Origin: Lachnospiraceae bacterium
GTDB lineage: Bacteria > Bacillota > Clostridia > Lachnospirales > Lachnospiraceae
Length of the DNA stretch: 64,000 nucleotides
NCBI GenBank assembly: GCA_910575255.1
Contig: CAJTEM010000004.1
Coordinates: 150,611-214,610, forward strand
Reading direction: 5' to 3'
Each line of letters opens with the position of its first letter. Within the stretch, counting starts at the first letter, position 1. The notes under the pieces were generated by a model, which was not told where the DNA came from, ran no database searches, and was given only the letters and a program-made list of their open reading frames with translations. A program made the position numbers and the translations under genes. Of the stretch, positions 44,933 through 53,096 are shown piece by piece.

Positions 44933-46048
44933 ATGGCTGATAAGATCTATATTTTCGGAGCCCACTCCAGAGGACGGACTCTGGCAGAATATCTGCGGAG
45001 TTTGTATCCTGACTTGGTGATAGAAGCATTCTTGTATGATAATGAAGAGGAGAATCCTTCCGTTCTGGATGGAGTGCCGGTGCTCCCCTTAAAGAAAAGC
45101 ATTTTTTTTCATACAGAAAATCCGGTGTACATAGGAACAAGGGGAATTTATCATGAATCTGTTACAGAAAGATTAAGAAACCTGGGATTTATGGAAATAT
45201 ATCCGGTAACTGTGGAATTGGATCTGAAACTGAGAAATGAATATTTAAGTAAGTATTATGAGAACATCGGGCGCGTATTCATGAAAATTGACGGATTGAA
45301 TATGGATAGCGTTTCTCTGTGGGAAGGGCGGACCAAGGAAGAGAAGCTTTCAGAAAAATCCGCAGGGATTTATGTGGCAAGATCAGTGAGTGATAAACCA
45401 TTGAGGCAGGATTATGAGCTTGCATCCTACGAAAGAGCTTTACAAGTGGGAGCCGTTTTGACAGAGGAGTGTATAGAGAAGGATATCCTTACTGACGATA
45501 CCGGGGAGCATATTTCCGGCAGGAATAAGCAATTTTGTGAATTAACGGGTCTGTATTGGGTCTGGAAAAATGCCAGGGAGGATATTGTGGGCTTGGCTCA
45601 CTACCGCAGGCATTTTATTCTTCCTGATGATTGGATAGAAAGAATGCTGTATCATGAGATTGACGTTATTTTACCAGTGCCATTATATGTTGCGCCCAGT
45701 ATTGAAGGGAATTTTAAAGAACGTCATGAGGCGGAAAACTGGGATCATATGATGCAGTATTTACAGAAAAAGGATCCCTGGATGTATATGAAAGCAAATG
45801 AATTTTTTAGGGGGAATCTGTACTCGCCCTGCAATATGCTGATTGCGCGTAAGCGGGTTTTGGATGAGCTGTGTCAATGGCTGTTTCCGATCCTGTTCTA
45901 TGTGGCGGAATGCGGAGGACATAAAGAAGATCCTTATTCGAACCGGTATCCAGGGTTTATCGCTGAGAGGCTGATTACCTTTTTTCTGGAGAAAAACAGA
46001 AATCAATATAAACTGGTATATGCGGATAAGAACTTTTTGCCATCATGA
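44933..46048 (+). CDS. PglD-like module fused to DUF4422 glycosyltransferase-like domain
   Basis: 371 residues. Module: KIYIFGAHSRGRTLAEYL (4-21), IEAFLYDNEEENP (~30), NPVYIGTRGIYHESVTERL (~62); its Gly loop is atypical (GAHSRG). From ~140 the sequence matches DUF4422, a family of capsule glycosyltransferases: ISGRNKQFCELTGLYWVWKN (~197), GLAHYRRHFILPDDW (~222), then SPCNMLIARKRVLDE (~301). The start at 44933 lies three bases after the previous stop with GGAGAGAATA as ribosome-binding site. It closes the run of module-bearing genes. Confidence 0.78.
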   Translation: MADKIYIFGAHSRGRTLAEYLRSLYPDLVIEAFLYDNEEENPSVLDGVPVLPLKKSIFFHTENPVYIGTRGIYHESVTERLRNLGFMEIYPVTVELDLKLRNEYLSKYYENIGRVFMKIDGLNMDSVSLWEGRTKEEKLSEKSAGIYVARSVSDKPLRQDYELASYERALQVGAVLTEECIEKDILTDDTGEHISGRNKQFCELTGLYWVWKNAREDIVGLAHYRRHFILPDDWIERMLYHEIDVILPVPLYVAPSIEGNFKERHEAENWDHMMQYLQKKDPWMYMKANEFFRGNLYSPCNMLIARKRVLDELCQWLFPILFYVAECGGHKEDPYSNRYPGFIAERLITFFLEKNRNQYKLVYADKNFLPS

Positions 46049-46115
46049 CAGGAGGTCCTGTTCGATTCACAGGTAAGGGAATCAGGCCTATTTAAGAGAA
46101 AGGGAATTAAAAAGA

Positions 46116-46778
46116 ATGGATTTTGAATTAACCGCCTCCATGATGTGCGCCAATTACGGCAATCTGGAGAAAGAAGTAAAGGAACTGGCAGAGGGAGGCA
46201 TCGACTCCTTCCACATCGACATCATGGACGGCCGTTACGTCCCCAATTTTGCCATGTCCTTAAACGACATGCGTTACATAGCAGGAGCCACAAAGAAGCC
46301 CCTGGACGTGCACTTGATGATCGAGCACCCCAACAACTGTATCAGCCTGTTTTTGCGCGACCTGCGCAAGGGGGATACGGTGTACATTCACCCGGAGGCG
46401 GAATACCACCCCTCCACTACCCTGCAGAAGATCATCAACGCAGAGATGATTCCCGGTATTGCCATCAACCCCGGCACCTCTGTGGAGACGGTGATGGAGA
46501 TGCTGCGCATCGTGAAAAAGGTGCTGGTGATGTCAGTGAACCCGGGAAACGCCGGGCAGATGTATCTGCCCTATGTGGGGAAGAAGATCACGAAGCTTCT
46601 GGCACTGAAGGAGGACATGGATTTCGAGATCTACTGGGACGGTGCCTGCGGCGCGGACAAGATCCTAGAGTATGCGCCAAAAGGGGTGAAGGGGTTCGTC
46701 CTGGGGACGACTCTGCTGTTTGGCAAGGGCAGGTCTTATGGGGAGACCTTGCAGAATATCCGGGAGCTGAGATTTTAG
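46116..46778 (+). CDS. Ribulose-phosphate 3-epimerase family protein
   Basis: 220-residue TIM barrel. Signature stretches of the family: SFHIDIMDGRYVPNFAMS (~32-49, His/Asp metal and catalytic site), DVHLMIEHP (~67), VLVMSVNPGNAGQMYLP (~136) and the final phosphate loop (GFVLGTTLLFG ~194). It would interconvert xylulose-5-phosphate and ribulose-5-phosphate. The usual NPGFGGQ is NPGNAGQ and the usual D-GG motif near the end reads WDGACG, so the substrate may be a related ketose-phosphate. Codons are markedly C- and G-ending compared with the AT-rich genes before it. With the TarI- and TarJ-like genes downstream it could feed CDP-ribitol synthesis. Confidence 0.82.
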   Translation: MDFELTASMMCANYGNLEKEVKELAEGGIDSFHIDIMDGRYVPNFAMSLNDMRYIAGATKKPLDVHLMIEHPNNCISLFLRDLRKGDTVYIHPEAEYHPSTTLQKIINAEMIPGIAINPGTSVETVMEMLRIVKKVLVMSVNPGNAGQMYLPYVGKKITKLLALKEDMDFEIYWDGACGADKILEYAPKGVKGFVLGTTLLFGKGRSYGETLQNIRELRF

Positions 46779-47035
46779 GACTGAAATAGCTGCTTTTCAC
46801 GGAGGCGTACCTTTCGAAAGCTCACCCGGTGAAAGGCAACTGGGAATTTTGTTGTTTTGGTCTTGCTGCCTGGATGCATCCATGCTATAATTATTTCAAA
46901 GCAATGATTTCTGCGGCCAGCCCCAGCCGGGGCAAAAGGGCCGGTTTTGCAGCAACGCTGCGTCTGAGAGTTCTGATCTTTCTATATGAAATCCTGCTTT
47001 TAAATCCATGAAAAAAGAAAAGCAGGAGGAAAAGA

Positions 47036-47956
47036 ATGGGGAGGAATCTCGAAAAGGTAGGGATTTCCTGGCATCCGGCATTTTGCGGAGCTATGGAGAT
47101 GGTGCTGGTTTCCGATAAGCAATTGTTTGAGTTTCTGAGAGAATATCCGTTGAGTAAGGAGCCGCTGAGGATGGATCTGCTGATTATTAAAAAGCTGTCA
47201 GAGACAAAGCCGGTTCAAAATGAGATTGCCCGCCGATTCAAAAAGTATAATATCGTTGAATACAAGAGTCCGGATGACGAGCTGTCCATTGACGATTTTT
47301 ACAAGACGATCGGTTATGCCTGCCTGTATAAAGGACTTGGGGATAGCGTGAATCAGATCCCGGCAAAGGAGCTGACGGTATCTCTGTTTAGAGACAGGTA
47401 CCCCAGAAGCCTGTTTCAGGCATTGGAGCAGGAAGGATTTGAGATAAAGGAGGAATCTGAGGGGATCTATTCGATTCAGGGAGCCATTCCTTTTGATACG
47501 CAGATTATTGTAACGAGCCGCCTGAAAGGGGACACGCATCGGAGCCTGCGCCTGCTTTCCCGCCATATACGTGAGGAGGATGTCAAAGCATTTGCAGAGG
47601 AAGTTATGCGGATGAAGGATCCCGGAGACCGGAATAATGCGGAGGCTGTTCTGCAGGCGAGTATTGCAGCAAACAGGGACTTATATGAAGAGATAAGGAG
47701 GCGAGACAGGATGGTTGATGCATTGAGAGATTTATTTAAGGAAGATATTGATGCGGAGATGAAGCTGGCAAGACAGAAGGGGATGCAGGAGGGAATACGG
47801 GAAGGAATACGGGAAGGAAGAAAAGAAGGGCAACAGGAAACCCTGTTGGAAACGATCCGAAATCTGATGGCTAACATGAAGTGGACTGAGGATCAGGCTA
47901 TGTCGGCCATGAGTATTCCTGCAGATCATTGGGGTTTTTATAAAGAAAGATTGTAA
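47036..47956 (+). CDS. PD-(D/E)XK nuclease family protein, Rpn/transposase-like
   Basis: 306 residues. The nuclease core shows Asp in LRMDLLIIKK (~43) and E-x-K in NIVEYKSPDDEL (~76), followed by FYKTIGYACLYKG. The C-terminal half has a helical region ending in the typical Gly/Glu repeats of this group (QKGMQEGIREGIREGRKEGQ). Such proteins, often annotated Rpn or PDDEXK_2, are recombination-promoting nucleases or selfish passengers. The ATG has AGGAGG seven bases upstream. It is inserted between the ribulose epimerase and the TarI/TarJ-like pair and seems unrelated to their pathway. The 257 bases before it contain a hairpin-prone stretch (CTTTTCAC...GTGAAAGG, 46793-46837) and no gene. Confidence 0.78.
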   Translation: MGRNLEKVGISWHPAFCGAMEMVLVSDKQLFEFLREYPLSKEPLRMDLLIIKKLSETKPVQNEIARRFKKYNIVEYKSPDDELSIDDFYKTIGYACLYKGLGDSVNQIPAKELTVSLFRDRYPRSLFQALEQEGFEIKEESEGIYSIQGAIPFDTQIIVTSRLKGDTHRSLRLLSRHIREEDVKAFAEEVMRMKDPGDRNNAEAVLQASIAANRDLYEEIRRRDRMVDALRDLFKEDIDAEMKLARQKGMQEGIREGIREGRKEGQQETLLETIRNLMANMKWTEDQAMSAMSIPADHWGFYKERL

Positions 47957-47998
47957 AGTCAGACAGGACTGCGCTTCGGACAGGGTAAGCGTTTGGAT

Positions 47999-48027
47999 AA
48001 CGCATTGCTCGGCCGGGGCGTTTTTTA
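47999..48027 (+). terminator. Probable terminator after the nuclease-like gene
   Basis: AACGC (47999-48003) can pair with GGCGTT (48017-48022), followed by a T-run; stem is short. Confidence 0.45.
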
Positions 48028-48064
48028 GCAGAGATAGGTTGATATCAGGAGGCGGAAGGGACGA

Positions 48065-48784
48065 ATGAATATTGCATTGTTATTATCCGGGGGAACGGGA
48101 ACCCGGATGGGTACGGATATTCCCAAACAATATATCGAGGCAGGGGGGAGGCGGATCTGTTCGTATTGTATGGAAACGCTGTTTGCCCATCCAGAGATCG
48201 ATGCGGTTCAGATTGTGGCGGATCCGGCGTGGCAGGAGACGATCGCCTTTTGCGGCGGACAGCTGCCGGACGGTCGGCTTTGGGATGCGAAGTTTCGCGG
48301 ATTCTCACTGCCGGGAGAGAACCGGCAGTTGTCAATTTTTCATGGCCTGGAGGACATGAAAAAGTATGCAAGGGATGAGGCGTTGGTGCTGGTTCATGAT
48401 GCGGCAAGACCGCTCTTGTCTCCGGAACAGGTCACGGTCTGTTTAAAAGGGGTGGCGGGCCATGATGGAGCAATGCCGGTTCTTCCCATGAAGGACACGG
48501 TTTATTACAGCCGGGACGGGCAGACGGTGGGGAAGCTGTTGGATCGCAGTACCATCTATGCGGGACAGGCACCAGAGGTGTTTGTGCTGGGGCGGTATTA
48601 TGAGGCGAATCGAAGACTTCTGCCGGATGACATCCTGCGGATCAACGGCTCCACGGAGCCGGCAATTCTGGCCGGGATGGATATTGCCATGATTCCGGGG
48701 GATGAGGGGAACTTTAAGATCACTACAAAGGCGGATCTGGAGCGGTTTGAGCGGATCATGGAGGAAAGAAAAGGAATCAGGTAA
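48065..48784 (+). CDS. IspD/TarI-family cytidylyltransferase, probably ribitol-5-phosphate
   Basis: 239 residues, one GT-A-like nucleotidyltransferase domain. The N-terminal CTP loop is LLLSGGTGTRMGTDIPKQYI (5-24); later VLVHDAARPLLSPEQV (~107) and the family's C-terminal GDEGNFKITTKADLERF (~215-231) follow. IspD makes CDP-methylerythritol and TarI makes CDP-ribitol; the two are hard to separate by eye. The TarJ-like dehydrogenase 60 bases downstream and the ribulose-phosphate epimerase upstream favour CDP-ribitol, as does the glycerol/ribitol-phosphate transferase-like gene at 27873. The ribosome-binding site is AGGAGG or AAGGG. Confidence 0.78.
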   Translation: MNIALLLSGGTGTRMGTDIPKQYIEAGGRRICSYCMETLFAHPEIDAVQIVADPAWQETIAFCGGQLPDGRLWDAKFRGFSLPGENRQLSIFHGLEDMKKYARDEALVLVHDAARPLLSPEQVTVCLKGVAGHDGAMPVLPMKDTVYYSRDGQTVGKLLDRSTIYAGQAPEVFVLGRYYEANRRLLPDDILRINGSTEPAILAGMDIAMIPGDEGNFKITTKADLERFERIMEERKGIR

Positions 48785-48844
48785 GGGAGACTGACGGATT
48801 TTGGCCGGATTCTGAGAAAAATGGAAGGGAGAACAGAGATAAGA

Positions 48845-49963
48845 ATGAAGGCATGGGTATTGCAGGGAATTGACAGTCTGGTGCTTAAGGAGGTGCCGGT
48901 TCCGGCATTGGGATCCGGGGAAGTCCTGGTTGCGGTGAGGGCAGCCGGTATCTGTGGTTCTGATATCCCCAGAGTCTATCGTACCGGTGCGCACAGACAT
49001 CCTTTGATTCCGGGGCATGAGTTTTCCGGAGAGGTGGTGGAGCTGGGAGAAAATGTGGACAGGAGCTGGCTGGGGAAGAGCGTGGGGGTGTTTCCTTTGA
49101 TTCCGTGCCGGTCTTGTGAGCCCTGCCGAAGGAAGCAGTATGAAATGTGCCGGAATTATGATTATCTGGGTTCCCGCCGGGATGGCGGTTTTGCAGAGTA
49201 TGTGGCGGTTCCGGTGTGGAATCTTCTGGCGCTGCCGCAGTCGGTGAGCTATGAGGAGGCTGCCATGCTGGAGCCGATGGCAGTGGCAGTCCATGCGATG
49301 AGGAGGATGCTGTCAGAGAGCGATATCTGGATATCGGAGAATGGCAAAAGAGCGGGATTTGCCGGAGAGGCAGAAGCAGAAAAAAAAGCCGGGAATATCA
49401 GCGTAGCTGTCTGCGGGCTGGGAACGATCGGCCTGCTGCTTTTGATGTTTTTAAAAGAAGCAGGAGTCCGGGAGGTATATGCGGTGGGAAATAAGGATTT
49501 TCAGAAAGAGATGGCAAAGAAGCTGGGGGTGACGGAGGAGTTCTATTGCGACAGCCGCAGGCAGGATCAGCATCAATGGCTGATGGAACGGACAGATGGA
49601 AGAGGAGTGGATCAGTATTATGAGTGTGTGGGGAAGAGTGAGACCTATGAGCTGGCGGCGGATGGCACGGCGCCTGCGGGAAGGGTAGTGCTGGTGGGGA
49701 ATCCATACTCTGATATGATGCTGAAAAAGGAAGTGTACTGGAAGATTCTGCGGAATCAGCTGACAATTCTGGGCACCTGGAATTCTTCTTTTACACAGGA
49801 GCCAGGAGATGACTGGCATTATGTGCTGGAACGTCTGGCACAGGGAAGGATTGCTCCGGCCGGGATGATTTCCCATCGGTTCGCCCTTGCAGAGCTGAGG
49901 AAAGGGCTGGAGCTGATGCGGGATAAGAGGGAAGATTATGTGAAGGTGATGGGGATATTCTGA
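48845..49963 (+). CDS. Zinc-dependent medium-chain dehydrogenase, TarJ/polyol-dehydrogenase-like
   Basis: 372 residues. Catalytic zinc: Cys in AAGICGSDIPR (~38), His-Glu in PGHEFSGEVVELG (~59). Structural zinc: four cysteines in PCRSCEPCRRKQYEMC (~83-98). NAD(P) loop: CGLGTIGLLLLMF (~190). The family includes sorbitol and galactitol-phosphate dehydrogenases and TarJ, which reduces ribulose-5-phosphate to ribitol-5-phosphate. Beside a TarI-like gene that last role is likely. An insertion-like stretch at ~165-180 (GKRAGFAGEAEAEKKAG) lengthens the loop before the NAD site. I prefer the ATG at 48845 because the family begins MKAWVL; an in-frame ATG 24 bases upstream lacks a ribosome-binding site. 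Confidence 0.82.
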   Translation: MKAWVLQGIDSLVLKEVPVPALGSGEVLVAVRAAGICGSDIPRVYRTGAHRHPLIPGHEFSGEVVELGENVDRSWLGKSVGVFPLIPCRSCEPCRRKQYEMCRNYDYLGSRRDGGFAEYVAVPVWNLLALPQSVSYEEAAMLEPMAVAVHAMRRMLSESDIWISENGKRAGFAGEAEAEKKAGNISVAVCGLGTIGLLLLMFLKEAGVREVYAVGNKDFQKEMAKKLGVTEEFYCDSRRQDQHQWLMERTDGRGVDQYYECVGKSETYELAADGTAPAGRVVLVGNPYSDMMLKKEVYWKILRNQLTILGTWNSSFTQEPGDDWHYVLERLAQGRIAPAGMISHRFALAELRKGLELMRDKREDYVKVMGIF

Positions 49964-50030
49964 CAGAACCTGAAAAAGAGTCCGGCAGGAATCTGATGGG
50001 AGTGTTGAACGCAGAAGCTGTCTGAGAGAA

Positions 50031-50063
50031 ATAGAGATTAGCCGACTTCAGGCTAATCTCTAT
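50031..50063. terminator. Perfect 13-bp hairpin between convergent genes
   Basis: ATAGAGATTAGCC (50031-50043) and GGCTAATCTCTAT (50051-50063) pair completely with a 7-base loop. It stands between the convergent ends of the TarJ-like gene and the esterase gene and may end transcription from both sides, though T-runs are weak. Confidence 0.6.
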
Positions 50064-50131
50064 GTTAGGATTACTACACCGCAAGGTGTTTTGCTTGTTA
50101 AGTTGATTTACAGTCATAATGTTGTGAGATT

Positions 50132-51829
50132 TTATTCCAATTCCAGATGAATATTCCAAAAGGTCACATCTGCGCTTCTTGCCACGAACATTCCGGCATA
50201 TACATATTCCGAATCAATAGTGGTCAGCGGGAAATCAAAGCCTGCGGATATGGGGGGATTGTCCCCAAAGGTACAGGTATAGCCGTCAGAGGTTTTGCGG
50301 ATCTCCACATGAACGATCTCCCCTGGCTTGTAGATTTTGGTGGCGGTACCTCCACTGACCAGCTGGCCGTTCTTGCGGGCAAAGCAGTTCCAGGGTTCGT
50401 CAGAGCCAAGCATCAGCGGACCGGCGGCAACGTAATCACCCAGGGTATCGCTGGTCACGGTATCTAAGTAGATATCGTCCCGTACCATGAGGCCGAAGGA
50501 AGCCTGGTTATTGGGATCCAGGTGATAGATCGTTACATCCGCAGAGAGGGTGAAGTTGCGGTCCGCAGGAATGGCCTGATAATACATGGCAATCCCGTCA
50601 GTATCTGCAGATATTTTGCCTACCCTGGCGCTGGCAGCCGAGCTGCTGTTTTCCTCAAACCGGCCGGCTTTCATCCAGATCATCTCGTCTGCGTAGGGAG
50701 ACAGGTTAAAATAGACATTATTCATGTATTCATAGGCTTCGATGTCTCCGAATACTGTGCCCTTCCAGTCCCCGACAGTGGGCCAGTGGGCGCTTTCGCC
50801 TTCCGGGCGGTAAAAGGCCCGCTCCTGATAGAGGGGATTCACGGCCAGGATGGAGGGATCCGGCTGGGTGATATTCTCGGCAAGATAATTCTTTAAGGGG
50901 CTGCTGGTTTTGGACAGCTCATCGGCAATCAGCCAGGCATTGCAGGCAGCGCCGTAGAGGCTGGTATGGGTATTGTCAATACTGGCTTCCCGGGAGGAGC
51001 TGCGGGCATGGCGGTCTTTGACACCCTGAGCGCCCAGCCGGGTGTAAACTTCCCGGGTCCGTTTCGTGAGATCGAGAACCGGTACATTCTTGGCAACGCC
51101 GGCACGCTGAATGGCTTTGGCGTAATCCCCGCCCTCAAAGGTTCCGTCAATGGTAGTCTGGGTACTGGTGATGTGGCCGCTGGCTCCGGTGTAATTGTTG
51201 CCCAAATCCCGCCGGACGATGGGGGTACAGAGGATCGGATTCACGCCAGCCTCCTGTGCCGGGCGGATGTAATATTCAAACAGATAATGTTGGATGGAAC
51301 CAGGGGTGGTGATGGAGGTGTTGGGGTTCGTGTAGCGGAGGGATTCCGGCTTCTCGTCATTGTGTCCGAACCCGATCAGCAGGTAATCCCCGGCTCTCAT
51401 CTCCTGGAGGAGACGCTGGTACTGAGCAGTCTGGAGATAACTCTGGGTGCTGGTTCCGGATACGGCCAGGTTTATTACAGGGATTCCCGGAAAATAGAGG
51501 GAAAGCTGAGTACCCCAGCCGTAACGGGGATAATAGTAGGTGCTGTCGTCAAATTCGGCGGCAGTGGAATCGCCTGCCACCCAGAGGGTGGGGGGAAGGG
51601 CGGGCTGGCTATTGTCTGTGGTGGCTTCTGCCGAGGCAGCCGGATCCGGGGAAGATTTCCCAGAGTCGGCGGGATCGCCGGCATTGGTCTGGGAAGCTGC
51701 AGCGGTCTCACTTTCATTGGCGGCTGCATGAGCCTGGGAAGCCAGGCCAGGAGAAGCCAGGAGCGTCAGCGTGGCGGCGCAGAATACAGTGAGGGACAGC
51801 AATCTTTGGGTAATGGGATGTATTTTCAT
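50132..51829 (-). CDS. Secreted SGNH esterase, rhamnogalacturonan-acetylesterase-like, with C-terminal beta-sandwich
   Basis: 565 residues. A signal peptide (to about residue 35, ending SQAHAAA) is followed by a Ser/Ala/Asp-rich linker. The esterase domain (~80-310) has the SGNH blocks: WVAGDSTAAEF (nucleophile Ser, ~88), NLAVSGTS (Gly), IGFGHNDEKP (Asn, ~152) and DNTHTSLYGA (Asp and His, ~285). This fits CE12-type rhamnogalacturonan acetylesterases, which remove acetyl groups from pectin. The last ~230 residues (SADVTIYHLDPNNQASFGLM; YVYAGMFVARSADVTFWNIH) look like a DUF1349/laminin-G-like beta-sandwich, probably carbohydrate-binding. AGGAG precedes the start on the minus strand. It stands alone and opposite to its neighbours. 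Confidence 0.85.
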   Translation of the reverse strand: MKIHPITQRLLSLTVFCAATLTLLASPGLASQAHAAANESETAAASQTNAGDPADSGKSSPDPAASAEATTDNSQPALPPTLWVAGDSTAAEFDDSTYYYPRYGWGTQLSLYFPGIPVINLAVSGTSTQSYLQTAQYQRLLQEMRAGDYLLIGFGHNDEKPESLRYTNPNTSITTPGSIQHYLFEYYIRPAQEAGVNPILCTPIVRRDLGNNYTGASGHITSTQTTIDGTFEGGDYAKAIQRAGVAKNVPVLDLTKRTREVYTRLGAQGVKDRHARSSSREASIDNTHTSLYGAACNAWLIADELSKTSSPLKNYLAENITQPDPSILAVNPLYQERAFYRPEGESAHWPTVGDWKGTVFGDIEAYEYMNNVYFNLSPYADEMIWMKAGRFEENSSSAASARVGKISADTDGIAMYYQAIPADRNFTLSADVTIYHLDPNNQASFGLMVRDDIYLDTVTSDTLGDYVAAGPLMLGSDEPWNCFARKNGQLVSGGTATKIYKPGEIVHVEIRKTSDGYTCTFGDNPPISAGFDFPLTTIDSEYVYAGMFVARSADVTFWNIHLELE

Positions 51830-51961
51830 ATGATGGACTCCTGTGTGAATTTTTATATATGAGCAATATCAGTCAGTTGAGGAAATAAGACATGTAGCCT
51901 GTCTAAATGATATTGTCTGCAGTATCGGCGCTTTTTCGCAAAATATGTCGATTCTCAGTAC

Positions 51962-51990
51962 ATTATACCGAATTTTGAAGTAAATGGGAA
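51962..51990 (-). promoter_or_regulatory. Possible promoter of the esterase gene
   Basis: On the minus strand TTCCCA (51985-51990) and TATAAT (51962-51967) are 17 bases apart, ~130 bases before the gene. The -35 box is weak. Confidence 0.45.
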
Positions 51991-52038
51991 TGGGGTTAAA
52001 GAAAACGTAAGGTTTCCCTGACATTGCCCGTGAACAGT

Positions 52039-52168
52039 AACACATTTCAAAAGTGTTACAAATGTGATAGTCTTGTAATTATCGTAAGATTATCGTTAGA
52101 ATTGTCGAAAAATATTCAATATTCTCTAAGGGATCATTAAAGTCTTTTGATAATTTGTGTGATATACT
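52039..52168 (+). promoter_or_regulatory. Divergent regulatory region with inverted repeat and extended -10
   Basis: The gap 51830-52203 has no gene. It contains an inverted repeat CACATTT/AAATGTG (52041-52066 region, with nested AACAC/GTGTT) and an extended -10 TGATATACT (52160-52168) placed ~36 bases before the GT51 start. No good -35 is visible, as expected for an extended -10 promoter. Confidence 0.4.
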
Positions 52169-52203
52169 GTTATCATCAGGAAAAAGAGAGGAGCGGTGAT
52201 GCC

Positions 52204-52923
52204 ATGAGAATTGTAAAGAATATTTTTCGGTCTGTGATCCTGTTAGTGATGAGCGTAATGCTGCTGGCTGGTTTCACCGTTGCCGGAAAGGGATACGAGC
52301 TGTATCGCGATGCAGTAGAGGCGACGAGCCTGGAGGATAAGGTAGCAGAGATTCGGAATAAGGAAGGTTATACGAAGCTGGAGGAGTTGCCCCAGGTTTA
52401 CCTGAATGCAGTGGTTTCTGTGGAGGATCACCGGTTTTACCGTCATTTCGGGCTGGATCCGATTGCCATCGGGAGGGCAGTGGTTCATGATATTCAGGCA
52501 GGACGTTATGTGGAGGGCGGAAGCACGATCACGCAGCAGCTGGCGAAGAATCTGTATTTTACCCAGGAGAAGGAGCTGACCAGGAAGGCAGCGGAAGTGT
52601 TTGTGGCTCTTGAACTGGAGAAGAACTATACCAAGGATGAGATCCTGGAGCTGTATGTGAACAGTATTTATTTTGGAGACGGCTATTACACGGCAGGAGA
52701 TGCCAGCCGAGGCTACTTCGGGAAGGGGCCGGAGCAGATGAATGAATATGAATCTACATTGCTGGCCGGTATTCCGAATGCACCGGGACGCTATGCGCCG
52801 ACGAAGAGCCAGGAGCTGGCGGAGAAGCGGCAGATGCAGGTGCTCAGAAGGATGAAGGCCTGCGGATATTTCTCCGAGGAGGAAGCGGAGACTGTGGCAT
52901 CCCAGATGGTGGCGCTGCAGTAG
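52204..52923 (+). CDS. Monofunctional peptidoglycan glycosyltransferase (GT51)
   Basis: 239 residues. One N-terminal membrane segment (about 9-30) is followed by a GT51 domain with the catalytic Glu in VVSVEDHRFYRHFGLDP (~70-86) and the conserved GGSTITQQLAKNLYF (~104-118), KAAEVFVALELEKNYTKDEILELYVN (~128-153) and YFGKGPEQMNEYESTLLAG (~173). It polymerises lipid II into glycan strands outside the membrane but has no transpeptidase domain, so it is a MtgA-like enzyme rather than a class A PBP. The ATG at 52204 has GAGGAG upstream; the frame extends to 52147 across the promoter and is rejected there. Confidence 0.92.
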   Translation: MRIVKNIFRSVILLVMSVMLLAGFTVAGKGYELYRDAVEATSLEDKVAEIRNKEGYTKLEELPQVYLNAVVSVEDHRFYRHFGLDPIAIGRAVVHDIQAGRYVEGGSTITQQLAKNLYFTQEKELTRKAAEVFVALELEKNYTKDEILELYVNSIYFGDGYYTAGDASRGYFGKGPEQMNEYESTLLAGIPNAPGRYAPTKSQELAEKRQMQVLRRMKACGYFSEEEAETVASQMVALQ

Positions 52924-52941
52924 AACAGGTTGAAAAAGATT

Positions 52942-52983
52942 GACATTGCAGACATTTCGTCTGTAATGTCTTTTGTTGTTTTG
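52942..52983 (+). terminator. Hairpin after the GT51 gene (terminator or operator)
   Basis: GACATTGCAGAC (52942-52953) pairs with GTCTGTAATGTC (52959-52970), one mismatch, then TTTTGTTGTTTT. The same bases also contain TTGACA (52940-52945) and TGTAAT (52962-52967) 16 apart, so this could instead be a promoter with its operator for the macrodomain gene. Confidence 0.7.
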
Positions 52984-53096
52984 CAGACACAGGTCTGGGT
53001 GATGGAATGGGAACAGGAAATTCTATATTGCCGGACGGGGACAAGAAGAAGGCTGCATTACAGAAAGAAGAAGGAATTGGGAAAGGAGAGAAGATT

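Noticed and set aside
46145..46789. 214-codon plus-strand frame overlapping the ribulose-phosphate epimerase
   Set aside because: The composition is Arg/Gly/His-rich without any family pattern, while the other frame gives a complete TIM-barrel enzyme.
50147..51862. Plus-strand open frames opposite the esterase gene (for example 50966-51862)
   Set aside because: The minus-strand gene has a signal peptide, SGNH blocks and a ribosome-binding site; the plus frames are Gly/Val-rich shadows.
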